Of a stretch of DNA of 64,000 nucleotides, positions 1 through 8,194 are shown piece after piece. The position numbers were made by a program, and so were the translations under genes. Numbering within the stretch: the stretch's first letter is position 1; the number at the start of each line of letters is the position of its first letter. The stretch spans positions 31,285 through 95,284 of the forward strand of contig JAVHMA010000001.1 in assembly GCA_031081715.1 (NCBI GenBank), given 5' to 3'. The notes under the pieces were generated by a model. The model searched no databases, was not told the DNA's origin, and saw only the letters and a list, made by a program, of their open reading frames with translations. The DNA is from Armatimonadota bacterium. GTDB lineage: Bacteria; Sysuimicrobiota; Sysuimicrobiia; Sysuimicrobiales; Humicultoraceae.

Positions 1-2
1 TC

Positions 3-326
3 CCACAGGCGACGCCGTTCGCGGCCGGCAGCCCCTACACGGTCACGTTCGCCTACGACGCCGCCAACCGCACGCTGACGCGCCAGGTGGACATCGACGC
101 CTCGGGTCCGCTGCCGCCTGGTGCCGCACAGCCTGTCGCCTACCGCGTGGTCACGAGCACCGGCGGCGACGGGCTGGCGCTGGAGTACTTCGACGCCGCC
201 GGCACCTCGCTCGGCTCGACGCCCGCCGACCTGGCGGCGATCGCGCGGGTGCGCATCACGGTGACGACCACGTGGGACAACTTCAGTCGGACGTTCGCGG
301 GCGACGCCGCGCTGCGCGCGCGGTAG
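3..326 (+). CDS. C-terminal part of a PilW/PulJ-like minor pilin (5' end outside window)
   Basis: The reading frame is open from the first bases and stops at 324-326; the start and the prepilin leader lie upstream of the window. What remains (about 107 residues) is a beta-rich tail with alternating polar and hydrophobic residues and the segment LAAIARVRITVTT, which resembles the end of PilW/PulJ pseudopilins. The main support is context: it is followed within 20 bases by a PilX-like gene and then a GspH/FimT pseudopilin, the same order as the complete cassette at 47771-51969, where the corresponding position is a PilW-like gene. It would be a minor component that primes or caps the pilus. Function is by context and fold character only. 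Confidence 0.6.
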   Translation, partial: PQATPFAAGSPYTVTFAYDAANRTLTRQVDIDASGPLPPGAAQPVAYRVVTSTGGDGLALEYFDAAGTSLGSTPADLAAIARVRITVTTTWDNFSRTFAGDAALRAR

Positions 327-345
327 CCCGGGTGGGGGAGAGACC

Positions 346-2418
346 GTGACGTCTGCGTCGAGGCACATCAGGCGGCGGGGCCAGCGGGGCCTGGCCATGG
401 TTTCGGTGCTGGCCGTGATCTTCGTGCTGGTGCTGGTGGGCGCGTTGGTGCTCTACCTGACCGGCAAGGAGATCGCCTTCGTCGGCATGCGGCTCTCGGG
501 CGCGCAGAGCCTGAATATCGCCGAGGGCGGCGCGGTGGCTGCACGGTCAGCGGCGATGGCGTTCTTCAACGCCGATCCTATCCGCAATGCGGGCACGCCG
601 GCGACTGACGGAGGGCCGCCGGTCTCGAGTACCCTGACGCCGTCGCTGCTGGACTCCTGGTACGCCAACGGTGTCGTGGGCAACCAGAACGCCTTCTCCC
701 TCTTGAGCTACCTGACCCTCGACAACCAGAGCCTTTCGGTCAGCGCCACGTCGGCGACCGCGTCGGTTGCCTTCGAGGTCAACTGGGGGCTGGCGACGCC
801 GCGGCTCAAGCTCCAGACGGCGACCGGCACGCCGCCGGCCAACGCGCTGGGCAACGGCACCTACCGCGCGACGGTCACCATCAGTCGTCGGCTCGCGCCG
901 CACCCGTTCGACGCGACGCAGCCGCAGCGCTACATCCACCGGCTGGGTGGCGCGTACTACGAGTATTACTACAGGTACACTATCGTCAGCGACGGGTCCG
1001 TCTCGCCGCAGTTCCGCCGGCGGGTCGAGTTCTCGCGCGACTTCGCCATCCGCGTGCGCCGGGCGAACTTCGCCCAGTACGCCCTGTTCACGCACGTGCA
1101 CACGACGCCGACCGGCGGCGCGATCTGGTTCACGAGCAACACCAGCTTCGATGGCCCGGTCCACACCAACGGTGAGTTCCGGTTCGCGTTCTTCCCCAAG
1201 TACGGCACGCCGGACGTGGGCTCGCCGTGCAACGCCGCGAACATTCAGGCCACGCCGTTGACGAGCGTGAGCACGTATGCCTGGTTCAACAACAACGGTA
1301 GCCCGCGCCGCCTCCAGGCAAACGAGAACGTGGTGGGCGGCGTGCGGCGTGACGCGCCGGTCATGCCGGACTGCACGCCGAGTACCCTTACCGATGACAA
1401 CGACAACAGCCCGGCGAACTTCACGCGCGGCGTGGCCGCCATCCCGATGCCCACGAACGCCTTCAGCCAGCAGGGCGTGGCGGTCGGGCGTGACCCGGCC
1501 GACCTCTCGACCGTGACCAACCTGCAGATTCGGCAGGCGATCCCGGAGCTGGCCGACAACAGCAACGCGGTGCCCACCGGTATCTACGTGCCGGTCCAGG
1601 ACGGCAACGGGAACGGCACCTCCGACGCGGGCGAGGCGCTCGCGGGCGGCATCTACGTGCAGGGCGACCTGACGAGCCTGACCATGAGCCTGGGCGGTGG
1701 GAGCAACAACCTGGCCGTCTACACGCTCGTCCAGGGCTCGCAGACGGTCACGGTGACCGTGGACCGGGTGGCGAACCAGACGACGGTGACCAACACCGCC
1801 TGGCCCAACCCGCAGACGCGGACCTTCAACGGGGTGCCCAAGGGCTGGCAGGTGAACGACCCCGACCTCGCCAACGCGACCATCATCTTCGTCAACGGCA
1901 ACATCAACTCGCTCAGCGGCACCCTCGAAGAGAAAGAGCAGACGACCATCGTGGCCAACGGCCGGATCGACATCACCAACCACATTCGGTACGAGTCGCC
2001 GCCGAACGTCTACGACGTCAACAGCAACCCGACGAACCTGCTAGGCATCTACTCGGCGAACAACGACATTCGCATCACCACGGCCGCGCCCAACGACCTG
2101 GACATCCACGCGGTGCTCATGTCCGGGAACCCGTCCGACAGCCTGAACAGCTCGGTGAACGTGCAGAACTACGACAGCGGCTCGCCGCGGGGCACGGTGC
2201 GCCTGATCGGCGGGCTGATCGAGGAGTACTACGGGGCGTTCGGGACGTTCAACTCGACCACCGGCGCGCAGCAGACCGGCTACGGACGTGATTTCAAGTA
2301 CGACCGACGGATGGGCCGCGGGTTCTCGCCGCCCTACTTCCCGACCATCAACGTCTTTGACCTGGTCGCGCAGGGCCTGGCCGGCGCGCGGCCGGTCTGG
2401 CGTGAGATGGCCCCGTGA
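346..2418 (+). CDS. PilX-like pilus assembly protein, large minor-pilin-cassette protein (copy 1)
   Basis: 690 residues from a GTG start behind a GGGGGAG ribosome site at 334-340. The N-terminus is a basic stretch followed by one long hydrophobic helix (about residues 15-40) and then AQSLNIAEGGAVAARSAA, the PilX-type N-terminal signature seen in proteins that share the pilin export topology but lack a clean prepilin cleavage site. The long remainder is beta-rich, with the repeated theme of Gly-Ile-Tyr-Val-x-Gly and a GPVHTN motif near residue 268. It is clearly homologous to the 684-residue protein at 49385-51439: GPVH, a TNH segment followed by Y-E, and the C-terminal RP-x-W-x-EM match. Its stop overlaps the next start by 4 bases, so it is translationally coupled to the FimT gene. 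Exact role in the fibre is unknown; a tip or minor subunit is likely. Confidence 0.75.
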   Translation: MTSASRHIRRRGQRGLAMVSVLAVIFVLVLVGALVLYLTGKEIAFVGMRLSGAQSLNIAEGGAVAARSAAMAFFNADPIRNAGTPATDGGPPVSSTLTPSLLDSWYANGVVGNQNAFSLLSYLTLDNQSLSVSATSATASVAFEVNWGLATPRLKLQTATGTPPANALGNGTYRATVTISRRLAPHPFDATQPQRYIHRLGGAYYEYYYRYTIVSDGSVSPQFRRRVEFSRDFAIRVRRANFAQYALFTHVHTTPTGGAIWFTSNTSFDGPVHTNGEFRFAFFPKYGTPDVGSPCNAANIQATPLTSVSTYAWFNNNGSPRRLQANENVVGGVRRDAPVMPDCTPSTLTDDNDNSPANFTRGVAAIPMPTNAFSQQGVAVGRDPADLSTVTNLQIRQAIPELADNSNAVPTGIYVPVQDGNGNGTSDAGEALAGGIYVQGDLTSLTMSLGGGSNNLAVYTLVQGSQTVTVTVDRVANQTTVTNTAWPNPQTRTFNGVPKGWQVNDPDLANATIIFVNGNINSLSGTLEEKEQTTIVANGRIDITNHIRYESPPNVYDVNSNPTNLLGIYSANNDIRITTAAPNDLDIHAVLMSGNPSDSLNSSVNVQNYDSGSPRGTVRLIGGLIEEYYGAFGTFNSTTGAQQTGYGRDFKYDRRMGRGFSPPYFPTINVFDLVAQGLAGARPVWREMAP

Positions 2419-2846
2419 GGCGCGGGCGCGGCGAGCGCGGCCTGAGCCTGATCGAGCTGGTCATCGCGGCCTCGCTGCTCGCCATCCTCATGGCCCTGGC
2501 CTTCCCGCGCTGGCAGGGTCACCAGCACCAGCAGCGCCTGCGCTACGGCGTCGCCCAGGTCGCGGCCAACCTGCGGCAGGCGCAGGAGCGGGCGAAGGCC
2601 GAACGCGTCGCCTACACGGTCTCCTTCACGATGGGCTCGGGCCTCTACCCCATCGCGCGCAGCAGCGGCGGGTTCCAAGAGAACGCCGAGCTGCCCACGG
2701 GCGTCACCGCGACGGCCACCCAGACGCTCACGTTTTCGGCGTTCGGCCAGCCGGCGTCGGCGTACTCGGTGACCATCCAGAACGCCGCGGGGACCGCGAC
2801 GGTCACGGTGTCGTCCACGGGCGGCATCACCTACGTGGAGCCCTGA
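2415..2846 (+). CDS. GspH/FimT-family pseudopilin (copy 1)
   Basis: 143 residues from GTG 2415, overlapping the previous stop by 4 bases. The leader MRRGRGERG is followed by LSLIELVIAASLLAILMALAF, so cleavage after Gly9 by the prepilin peptidase leaves Leu at +1 and Glu at +5, as required. Residues 48-60 (QVAANLRQAQERA) match the GspH/FimT pattern in which a helix is followed by an Arg/Lys-x-x-A-E-x turn and then a small beta domain. It is the last gene of the first minor-pilin cassette. It is shorter than its counterpart at 51436-51969 (177 residues), with a reduced C-terminal beta domain. Confidence 0.85.
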   Translation: MRRGRGERGLSLIELVIAASLLAILMALAFPRWQGHQHQQRLRYGVAQVAANLRQAQERAKAERVAYTVSFTMGSGLYPIARSSGGFQENAELPTGVTATATQTLTFSAFGQPASAYSVTIQNAAGTATVTVSSTGGITYVEP

Positions 2847-3017
2847 GGACTGCTTTGCGGTTCTGCCCCATCCGTATGACGCTCGGGACCGTTCCACTGA
2901 CCGTTGCTGTAGCCTCCGTAACCCCTGTACGAGGCGTCCGATAGCCTTCACCGGGAGCGGTCCCCGGCAGGGCGGACGCCCGGGCGGTATACTGCCGTCG
3001 AGAGGGGGTGGGCCGCG

Positions 3018-3566
3018 GTGAGCCGGCAGAAGCTGGTCCTCACGTACGACGACTACCTGAGGATGCCCGACGACCGCACCCGCAAGGAGATCATCGGGGG
3101 AGAGCTGTTCGTGGCCGCAGCACCCTCGCCGGCGCACCAGCGCGTCGTCGTGCACGTCGCCGCCGCCCTGCTCGCGGCTGCGCGAACACACGGCCTTGGA
3201 GAGGTACTCGTCGCGCCCCTCGACGTCGTCTTGAGCCGCACCGACGTCGTCCAACCGGACGTGGTCTTCGTCGCGGCACCCCGCCGGGCCATCGTCGGCG
3301 AGGCCGCGATTCACGGCGCTCCCGACCTCATCGTGGAAGTGGTGTCTCCGTCCACGCGCAAGGTGGACCGGCGCCGAAAGTTCGACCTCTACGCCCGTGC
3401 AGGTGTGGCGGAGTACTGGATCGTGGACCTCGACGGGCATCTGGTGGACATCTACGGGTTGGCGGGAGGTGCCTATCGGCTCGAGCGGCGGGTGGTCGAG
3501 GGGGAGTTGGCGCGGTCCAGCCGGTTCCCCCAGCTCGTTGTCGATCCTGCCGGGGCCTGGACCTGA
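3018..3566 (+). CDS. Uma2-family (DUF820) nuclease-like protein
   Basis: 182 residues from GTG 3018, preceded by AGAGGGGG at 3001-3008. The protein has the Uma2/DUF820 layout: an N-terminal LTYDDYLRMPDD segment, then VQPDVVFV, DLIVEVVSPST and RKFDLYARAGVAEYWIVD. These carry the Asp, Glu and Lys of a PD-(D/E)xK nuclease fold (PDVVF, VEVVS, RRKF). The family is common in cyanobacteria, Chloroflexi and Deinococcus-type genomes in many copies; its biological role is not settled. It sits alone between the minor-pilin cassette and the oppositely oriented pilB1, whose stop lies 6 bases from its own. A TATACT hexamer at about 2987-2992 could be its -10 element. Probably an independent accessory gene rather than part of pilus assembly. 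Confidence 0.85.
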   Translation: MSRQKLVLTYDDYLRMPDDRTRKEIIGGELFVAAAPSPAHQRVVVHVAAALLAAARTHGLGEVLVAPLDVVLSRTDVVQPDVVFVAAPRRAIVGEAAIHGAPDLIVEVVSPSTRKVDRRRKFDLYARAGVAEYWIVDLDGHLVDIYGLAGGAYRLERRVVEGELARSSRFPQLVVDPAGAWT

Positions 3567-3572
3567 CGCGCC

Positions 3573-5849
3573 TTACTCCTGCACGTACACCACGCGGAGG
3601 ATCTCGTCGATCGTCGAGATCCCCGACATCACCTTCTCCAGTCCGTCGTCGCGCAGGGTCTTCATCCCCTCGCGGATCGCCTGGGCCTTGATCTCCGTGG
3701 CCGAGGCGCGCCGGACGACCATGTCGCGGATCGTGTCGCTGAGCACCAGCAGCTCGAAGATGCCGATTCGGCCCCGGTAGCCGCTGCCCCGGCAGTTGTC
3801 GCACCCCTGCCCACGGTAGAAGACCACGTCCGCGTCGAGCTCGATGTCGGCGCCCAGCCGGCCCAAGGCGTCTGCGGGCGGAGTGTAGGCGACCTTGCAC
3901 CGGGGGCAGATCGAGCGCGCCAGCCGCTGCGCCAGCACCGCGATGACCGACGAGCTGATGAGGAACGGCTCGACCCCCATGTCGATCATGCGGGTCATCG
4001 CGCCCGCGGCGTCGTTGGTGTGGAGGGTGGAGAGGACCAGGTGACCGGTGAGCGCGGCCTGCACGGCGATCTCCGCCGTGTCCCGGTCGCGGATTTCGCC
4101 CACCATCACGATGTCGGGGTCCTGGCGGAGGATGCTGCGCAGGCCGCTCGCGAACGTCAGGCCGGCCTTGGGGTTCACCTGCACCTGGTTGACGCGCGGG
4201 AGCTGGTACTCGACCGGGTCCTCGACCGTGACGATGTTCCGGTCGAGGGTGTTGAGCTTCGTGAGCGTGGAGTAGAGGGTGGTGGTCTTGCCGCTGCCGG
4301 TGGGGCCGGTGACAAGCACCATGCCATGCGGCTTGCTGACCGCGGTCTCCCACTGCTGGAGCACGTCGCTGGGGAACCCCAGGCGCGACAGCCCGATCTG
4401 CGTGGACGACTGGTCGAGCACGCGCAGGACGACCTTCTCGCCGAACATCGTAGGCAGCGTCGAGACGCGCAGGTCGATGCTGCGGCCGTCCGCGACGAGG
4501 TGCACGCGGCCGTCCTGTGGCCGACGGCGCTCGGCGATGTCCATGTCCGACATGATCTTGATGCGCGAGACGAGCGCGGCCTTGAGATTCTGCGGCGGGT
4601 TCATCACGTCACGCAGCACGCCGTCCACACGGTAGCGGATCCACAGGCCGCCCCGGTGGGGCTCGATGTGGATGTCGCTGGCGCCCTGCTTCACCGCCTC
4701 GTCCACGATCAGGTTGACGAGCTTGACGACCGGCGCTTCCTCGGTCAGGGCCTTGAGCTGCTCGACCGAGGGGCCGTCGTCGTCGCCGACCTCGACCGCG
4801 TAGTCGGTGACCGTCTCCCGCATCACCTTGTCGATGATGGTGTCCGCGAGCTGGTAGACGCGACCGAGCGCGGCGGTGATCTCTTCCTCGGTGGAGACGA
4901 CCGGATCGACCTCCAGGCCGGTGATGAGCCGGACATCGTCCACGGCGATGACGTTGAGAGGGTCGGCGATCGCCAGGACCAGGCGTCCCTGCTGCTTGTC
5001 GATCGCGACGCACTTGTGCCGCACCGCGAGCGCATGCGGGATCAGGCGCCCGATCTCCGGGTCGATCCTGAGGTCGTCCAGCGCCTGGTAGGTGTAGCCC
5101 CACTGGGACGCCATGCCCTTGGCCAGCTCGACCTCGGTGACGGCGCCGGTGTCGCGGAGGATCTTGCCGATGCGCTCGCCGGTGCGCGTCTGGATCGCCA
5201 GTGCCTCGTCGAGCTGCTGCTGCGTGATGAACCCGTGCTGCAGCAAAATCTGCCCGAGCGTCTCGGTCTTCGTCCGCACGCGGTTGCCGCGCGCGGTTGC
5301 CGCGCGCTCCCGCGCGGCCTTGCCCTTGCCGCGCGGGTGCGGCTCGGCGTCCGGCGTGGCAGGAGGCGGGGGCGCGGCGGGCGGCGTGGCCGTAGGAGGG
5401 AGCGCAGATGCGGGGCCCGCGGGTTCCGACGCCGGTGCGGCGGGCGGGGGCGCCGCCGGCGCCGGGCCGGCCAGCTTCGCCTGGACCTCCGGGTCGTTGG
5501 GCGACACCGCGCCGGCCTGCTGGTAGGCCTCCAGGACGCGGTCGGTCTCGCCCCGGGCCAGGTGCTTATCGGCGGCGGTCAGGTACGCCAGGCCGGCCTC
5601 GTGGAAGGCACCCAGGGCCTTGTGGACTTCAGCCAGATCCCAGTAGACCCACGGCTCGTCGGCGTCGAGCTGCGCCAGGCGCAGGAACGCGTCGCGGGCG
5701 TCCTCGAGCCGGTCCAGGCGCCAGAACATCCGCGCGTCGGCGTAGCGGAACGCGCGCTCCAGCGTCAGGCTGTCGCGCTCCAGCCCCACCTCGCGCTTGA
5801 GCGTCTGCAGCGCGCCTTCGTCTCGCGATCGGTCAGGTGGTGCGGCCAC
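3573..5849 (-). CDS. pilB: PilB/GspE-type pilus assembly ATPase with N-terminal TPR region (PilB1)
   Basis: A hexameric AAA+-like secretion ATPase that powers pilus extension. In order: a TPR-like helical region (about residues 45-120, AFHEAGLAYLTAADKH), a Pro/Ala-rich linker (about 128-175), an MshEN-type domain (about 195-250), and the GspE core. The core has Walker A GPTGSGKT near residue 515, an Asp/His box region, MVGEIRDRDT as Walker B, and a zinc motif CPRC...CDNC. The first MshEN half reads TLGQILLQHG, lacking the Arg of the canonical RLGxxL. I choose GTG 5849 rather than GTG 5864: GGAGG at 5855-5859 lies 5 bases before 5849, while 5864 has no ribosome site and abuts a terminator-like hairpin. 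It is transcribed against its neighbours and is preceded by a cyclic-di-GMP riboswitch. The other PilB (8181-9890) lacks the TPR region. Confidence 0.93.
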   Translation of the reverse strand: MAAPPDRSRDEGALQTLKREVGLERDSLTLERAFRYADARMFWRLDRLEDARDAFLRLAQLDADEPWVYWDLAEVHKALGAFHEAGLAYLTAADKHLARGETDRVLEAYQQAGAVSPNDPEVQAKLAGPAPAAPPPAAPASEPAGPASALPPTATPPAAPPPPATPDAEPHPRGKGKAARERAATARGNRVRTKTETLGQILLQHGFITQQQLDEALAIQTRTGERIGKILRDTGAVTEVELAKGMASQWGYTYQALDDLRIDPEIGRLIPHALAVRHKCVAIDKQQGRLVLAIADPLNVIAVDDVRLITGLEVDPVVSTEEEITAALGRVYQLADTIIDKVMRETVTDYAVEVGDDDGPSVEQLKALTEEAPVVKLVNLIVDEAVKQGASDIHIEPHRGGLWIRYRVDGVLRDVMNPPQNLKAALVSRIKIMSDMDIAERRRPQDGRVHLVADGRSIDLRVSTLPTMFGEKVVLRVLDQSSTQIGLSRLGFPSDVLQQWETAVSKPHGMVLVTGPTGSGKTTTLYSTLTKLNTLDRNIVTVEDPVEYQLPRVNQVQVNPKAGLTFASGLRSILRQDPDIVMVGEIRDRDTAEIAVQAALTGHLVLSTLHTNDAAGAMTRMIDMGVEPFLISSSVIAVLAQRLARSICPRCKVAYTPPADALGRLGADIELDADVVFYRGQGCDNCRGSGYRGRIGIFELLVLSDTIRDMVVRRASATEIKAQAIREGMKTLRDDGLEKVMSGISTIDEILRVVYVQE

Positions 5850-5864
5850 TGACGCCTCCGGCAC

Positions 5865-5899
5865 AAACGAACAGCGACCCGCGAGGGACGGGCCGCTGT
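5865..5899 (-). terminator. Terminator-like hairpin in the pilB1 leader (probable riboswitch expression platform)
   Basis: Read on the minus strand, ACAGCGGCCCG (5899-5889) pairs over 11 positions, one of them G-U, with CGGGTCGCTGT (5881-5871) around a 7-base loop, and is followed by TTCGTTTG. The ribosome site GGAGG (5859-5855) and GTG 5849 come just after it. The placement between a ligand-binding aptamer and the coding region is that of a transcriptional switch. The U-tract is interrupted, so termination efficiency is uncertain. The aptamer segment CGGGCTG (5921-5915) is partly complementary to the 5' arm and could serve as antiterminator. Confidence 0.65.
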
Positions 5900-5903
5900 A
5901 GAA

Positions 5904-5999
5904 GACTGCTCCGGCAGCCCGGCCAGCCGGTCGCGCCCGCGCCGGCTCCTCGGCTTTGCGTCCCCGGATCGCTCCGGGTTTGCCCCTGCGGGACTAGTC
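5904..5999 (-). promoter_or_regulatory. Cyclic-di-GMP-I (GEMM-I) riboswitch upstream of pilB1
   Basis: On the minus strand the hallmark GEMM-I core is present: GGGCAAACC (5985-5977), a P2 stem CCGGA/UCCGG closed by a GCGA GNRA tetraloop (5972-5969), then GGGACGCAAAGCC (5964-5952). The second stem follows, with its 3' strand ending in UGGCCGGGCUGCC (5925-5913), matching the family's conserved receptor side. A short P1 (GACU 5999-5996 with AGUC 5907-5904) can close the aptamer. Transcription would start in the AT-rich stretch around 6000-6060. The family binds cyclic-di-GMP; in this setting it would couple pilB1 expression to the second messenger. Whether ligand switches the gene on or off cannot be read with certainty. 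Confidence 0.9.
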
Positions 6000-6108
6000 C
6001 CCAAAACTTCTGGGTATATTCTGTCTTGCCCTTCTGAAGTTAGAATCAGGCTAGCACAAGGTTCAACCCGGTGCAAGCCAAGCTGGGGTGAGGATCAGGG
6101 GAGGTCCC

Positions 6109-7677
6109 ATGGAGCTCCACGAAGTGGAAGCGCGGCTCCTCAGCGGCCTGATTCGCGATCGGCACGCCATCACCATGGCGCTGAACTCGGGCTTCCACGT
6201 AGACGTGTTGCCGTCGCCGCAGGCGCGGCGCCTGGCCAAGGTGGTCCTGGACATCTACGGCACGCCCGGCACGGCGTTCGACGAGGTCACGCTGCGCGCC
6301 ACGCTCATCGACCGCGGGGTACTCACCCCCGAGATGGAGCGCTACCTGAACTCGGTCCTGGCGGTGACGCCGCCGTCGGCCGGCGAGCTCATGGAGCTGA
6401 CCGGGGTGCTCAAGGAGCGGGAGAGCCGGGAGCTGCTCGGGCAGATCCACGAGGCGATCGGCGGCTACCTGTTCCGCAACGAACGCCAGCAGGAAGACAT
6501 CGTCCAGTTCACCACCGAGGCCATCACCAAGCTCATCGACATCCAGCGCCGGCGCAGCCACCGCCAGGTGGCGCCGATCGCCGAGGCGTTCGGACCGCTC
6601 ATCGTGCCCCGCCACGTCTCGGGCGACGGCCTGCTGGGCTACTCGATCGCGCCCTACGAGCGGCTCAACACGCTGCTCTCCGGGCTGCGCCGGGGGTTCT
6701 ACTACGGGCTGGCGGGCGCGCCGCGCCGCGGCAAGACCAACTTCGCCCTCGACCTGGCCGTGGCGGTGGCGCGCAACCACAAGATCCCGGTCCTGTTCTA
6801 CACCTGGGAGCAGACGCGCCGCGTGCTGGCGGCCCGGCTCATCGCCAAGGAGACCGGCGTGAACCCCACGGCGATCCTGGTGGGGGCCACGCCCGAGGGC
6901 GAGGCGGTCTACGAGCGGCTCGCCGGGGCGCAGGAGCAGCTCGCGACCTACGGGCCCTACCTCCACCTGGTGGAGGCCGGCCGCAAGGAGACCCTCGATC
7001 GTATCCGCGCCCAGGCGCACAACCTGATGCAGGAGTTCGGCACCCAGGAGATCTGTATCTTCTTCGACTACCTCCAGAAGATCCCGCTGCCCGAGTACAT
7101 GGACGACTGGAAGGCCCGCACCGACCTGATCTCAACCGAGCTGGCCGAGATGAGCCTGGAGCTCAACTGCCCGATCTTCGCCATCTCGCCGCTCGACAAG
7201 GAAGGGTGCCGGCTCGACGAGCGGCCGCCGGACGACGCGCAGATGTTCGACGCCTACAACCGCCCGACCATGCACCACAGCATGGGCTCAGGCGACCTCG
7301 AGTACGATCTCGATGTCGCGATGGTGCTCGCCAAGGACTGGAAGGCCACGGCCGACCTCCGGCAGCTCATCGAGACCCGCGCGAAGGCCGAGGGCATCGA
7401 GACCGAGGACCTGCCGAAGGTGGACATCGTGGACCTCTTCGTGGACAAGAACCGCGACGCGCCGGAGGCGCCCTCCAACATCGTGCAGTACGCGTTCTTC
7501 GTCTCGCTGAACAAGTTCGTGGAGCTGGACTACAAGCTGGAGGCTGAGTACCGGCCGGAGTTCCACGGCTTCACGAAGATGCAGGAGATCTACACCTACC
7601 TGCGCGAGCACGGCTGGGGGCCGCAGCGCGACCTGGTGGCGGCGCCACGGGGCGGCGCCGGAGGGGGAGGCCGATGA
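6109..7677 (+). CDS. DnaB-like RecA-fold ATPase (replicative-helicase paralogue) in the pilus operon
   Basis: 522 residues from ATG 6109, 4 bases after AGGGGAGG (6097-6104); an upstream in-frame GTG at 6088 has no such site. The first 100 residues resemble the DnaB N-terminal helical domain. The C-terminal part has the DnaB-type core: Walker A GAPRRGKT (203-210), Walker B IFFDYLQ (317-323), and SGDLEYDLDVAMVLAKD, which corresponds to the helicase motif with the arginine-finger region. Compared with DnaB the linker and the region after Walker B (residues 325-400) are expanded, and Walker A has RR where DnaB usually has SM. It heads a set of genes with overlapping starts that runs into pilB and pilT, so a role linked to pili or to DNA handled by pili is possible. 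The housekeeping replicative helicase is probably elsewhere. Role unknown. Confidence 0.7.
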   Translation: MELHEVEARLLSGLIRDRHAITMALNSGFHVDVLPSPQARRLAKVVLDIYGTPGTAFDEVTLRATLIDRGVLTPEMERYLNSVLAVTPPSAGELMELTGVLKERESRELLGQIHEAIGGYLFRNERQQEDIVQFTTEAITKLIDIQRRRSHRQVAPIAEAFGPLIVPRHVSGDGLLGYSIAPYERLNTLLSGLRRGFYYGLAGAPRRGKTNFALDLAVAVARNHKIPVLFYTWEQTRRVLAARLIAKETGVNPTAILVGATPEGEAVYERLAGAQEQLATYGPYLHLVEAGRKETLDRIRAQAHNLMQEFGTQEICIFFDYLQKIPLPEYMDDWKARTDLISTELAEMSLELNCPIFAISPLDKEGCRLDERPPDDAQMFDAYNRPTMHHSMGSGDLEYDLDVAMVLAKDWKATADLRQLIETRAKAEGIETEDLPKVDIVDLFVDKNRDAPEAPSNIVQYAFFVSLNKFVELDYKLEAEYRPEFHGFTKMQEIYTYLREHGWGPQRDLVAAPRGGAGGGGR

Positions 7678-7955
7678 TCGTCGACAAGCGCGCGCCGATC
7701 TACCCGATCCGGACGGTCGCGCACCTCACGGGGGTCAACCCGCGTCGCATCCGGGCCTGGGAGGACCAGTACAACCTGCTGAGCCCGGCCCGCACGAGCG
7801 GCGGTCACCGCCTCTACAGCGAGGAGGACGTCGAGCGCATCCGGTGGGTCAAGGCGATGGTCGATCGGGGCATGAGTCTGAAGGGCATCCAGCGGCTGCT
7901 GGAGACGCCGCGGCCGGCCGAGCTGGTCGGGGAGGGGCGGGGGACGGGCCGATGA
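7674..7955 (+). CDS. Small MerR-family DNA-binding protein
   Basis: 93 residues; the start overlaps the previous stop (ATGA). The sequence YPIRTVAHLTGVNPRRIRAWEDQYNLL followed by SGGHRLYSEEDVERI is the MerR winged helix-turn-helix, in which Arg and Trp of RIRAWE and the GGHRLY wing contact DNA. It ends soon after the DNA-binding domain and the start of the dimer helix, with no effector-binding domain, so a metal- or drug-sensing role is unlikely. Lying between a DnaB-like ATPase and pilB, with both ends overlapping its neighbours, it may regulate its own operon or work with the ATPase at a DNA site. Target unknown. Confidence 0.85.
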   Translation: MIVDKRAPIYPIRTVAHLTGVNPRRIRAWEDQYNLLSPARTSGGHRLYSEEDVERIRWVKAMVDRGMSLKGIQRLLETPRPAELVGEGRGTGR

Positions 7956-8194
7956 AGGTCGAGATGGACCGCGAGCAGGTCGTCATCTTCACGCCGCACC
8001 ACCGCATCGAGGGCGAGCTGCACCTGGCCAGCACCCAGCGGCTGTCGGACCGGATGAACCAGGCCAAGGACTTCCTGCCGATCACCTCGGCGCGGGTCTA
8101 CTCGCTGGACGGGCGCCTGCTGTACGATACCGACGTCGTGATGGTCCACAAGGCTCACGTCGTTATGATGATGGAGCGCCATGAAACCCTCTAG
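7952..8194 (+). CDS. DUF6812-like small protein
   Basis: 80 residues from ATG 7952, overlapping the MerR-like gene by 4 bases and the following pilB by 14. It has no signal peptide or membrane segment. The pattern VVIFTPHHRIEGELHLA, then RLSDRMN, then ITSARVYSLDGRLLYDT resembles short beta-rich proteins of the DUF6812 type found beside type IV pilus ATPase genes. I recognise the family from this pattern only, without a search. The tight overlap with pilB suggests co-translation and perhaps a partner role for PilB or the DnaB-like ATPase. Confidence 0.65.
   Translation: MKVEMDREQVVIFTPHHRIEGELHLASTQRLSDRMNQAKDFLPITSARVYSLDGRLLYDTDVVMVHKAHVVMMMERHETL

Noticed and set aside
2847..3017. tRNA or small RNA in the gap before the Uma2 gene
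   Set aside because: No cloverleaf or T-loop sequence; only a possible -10 element near 2987.
4020..5852. 610-codon plus-strand frame opposite pilB1
   Set aside because: Shadow frame; pilB1 on the minus strand has unmistakable ATPase motifs.
5850..5864. GTG 5864 as the start of pilB1
   Set aside because: No ribosome site and placed directly at the base of the terminator-like hairpin; GTG 5849 has GGAGG at the right distance.
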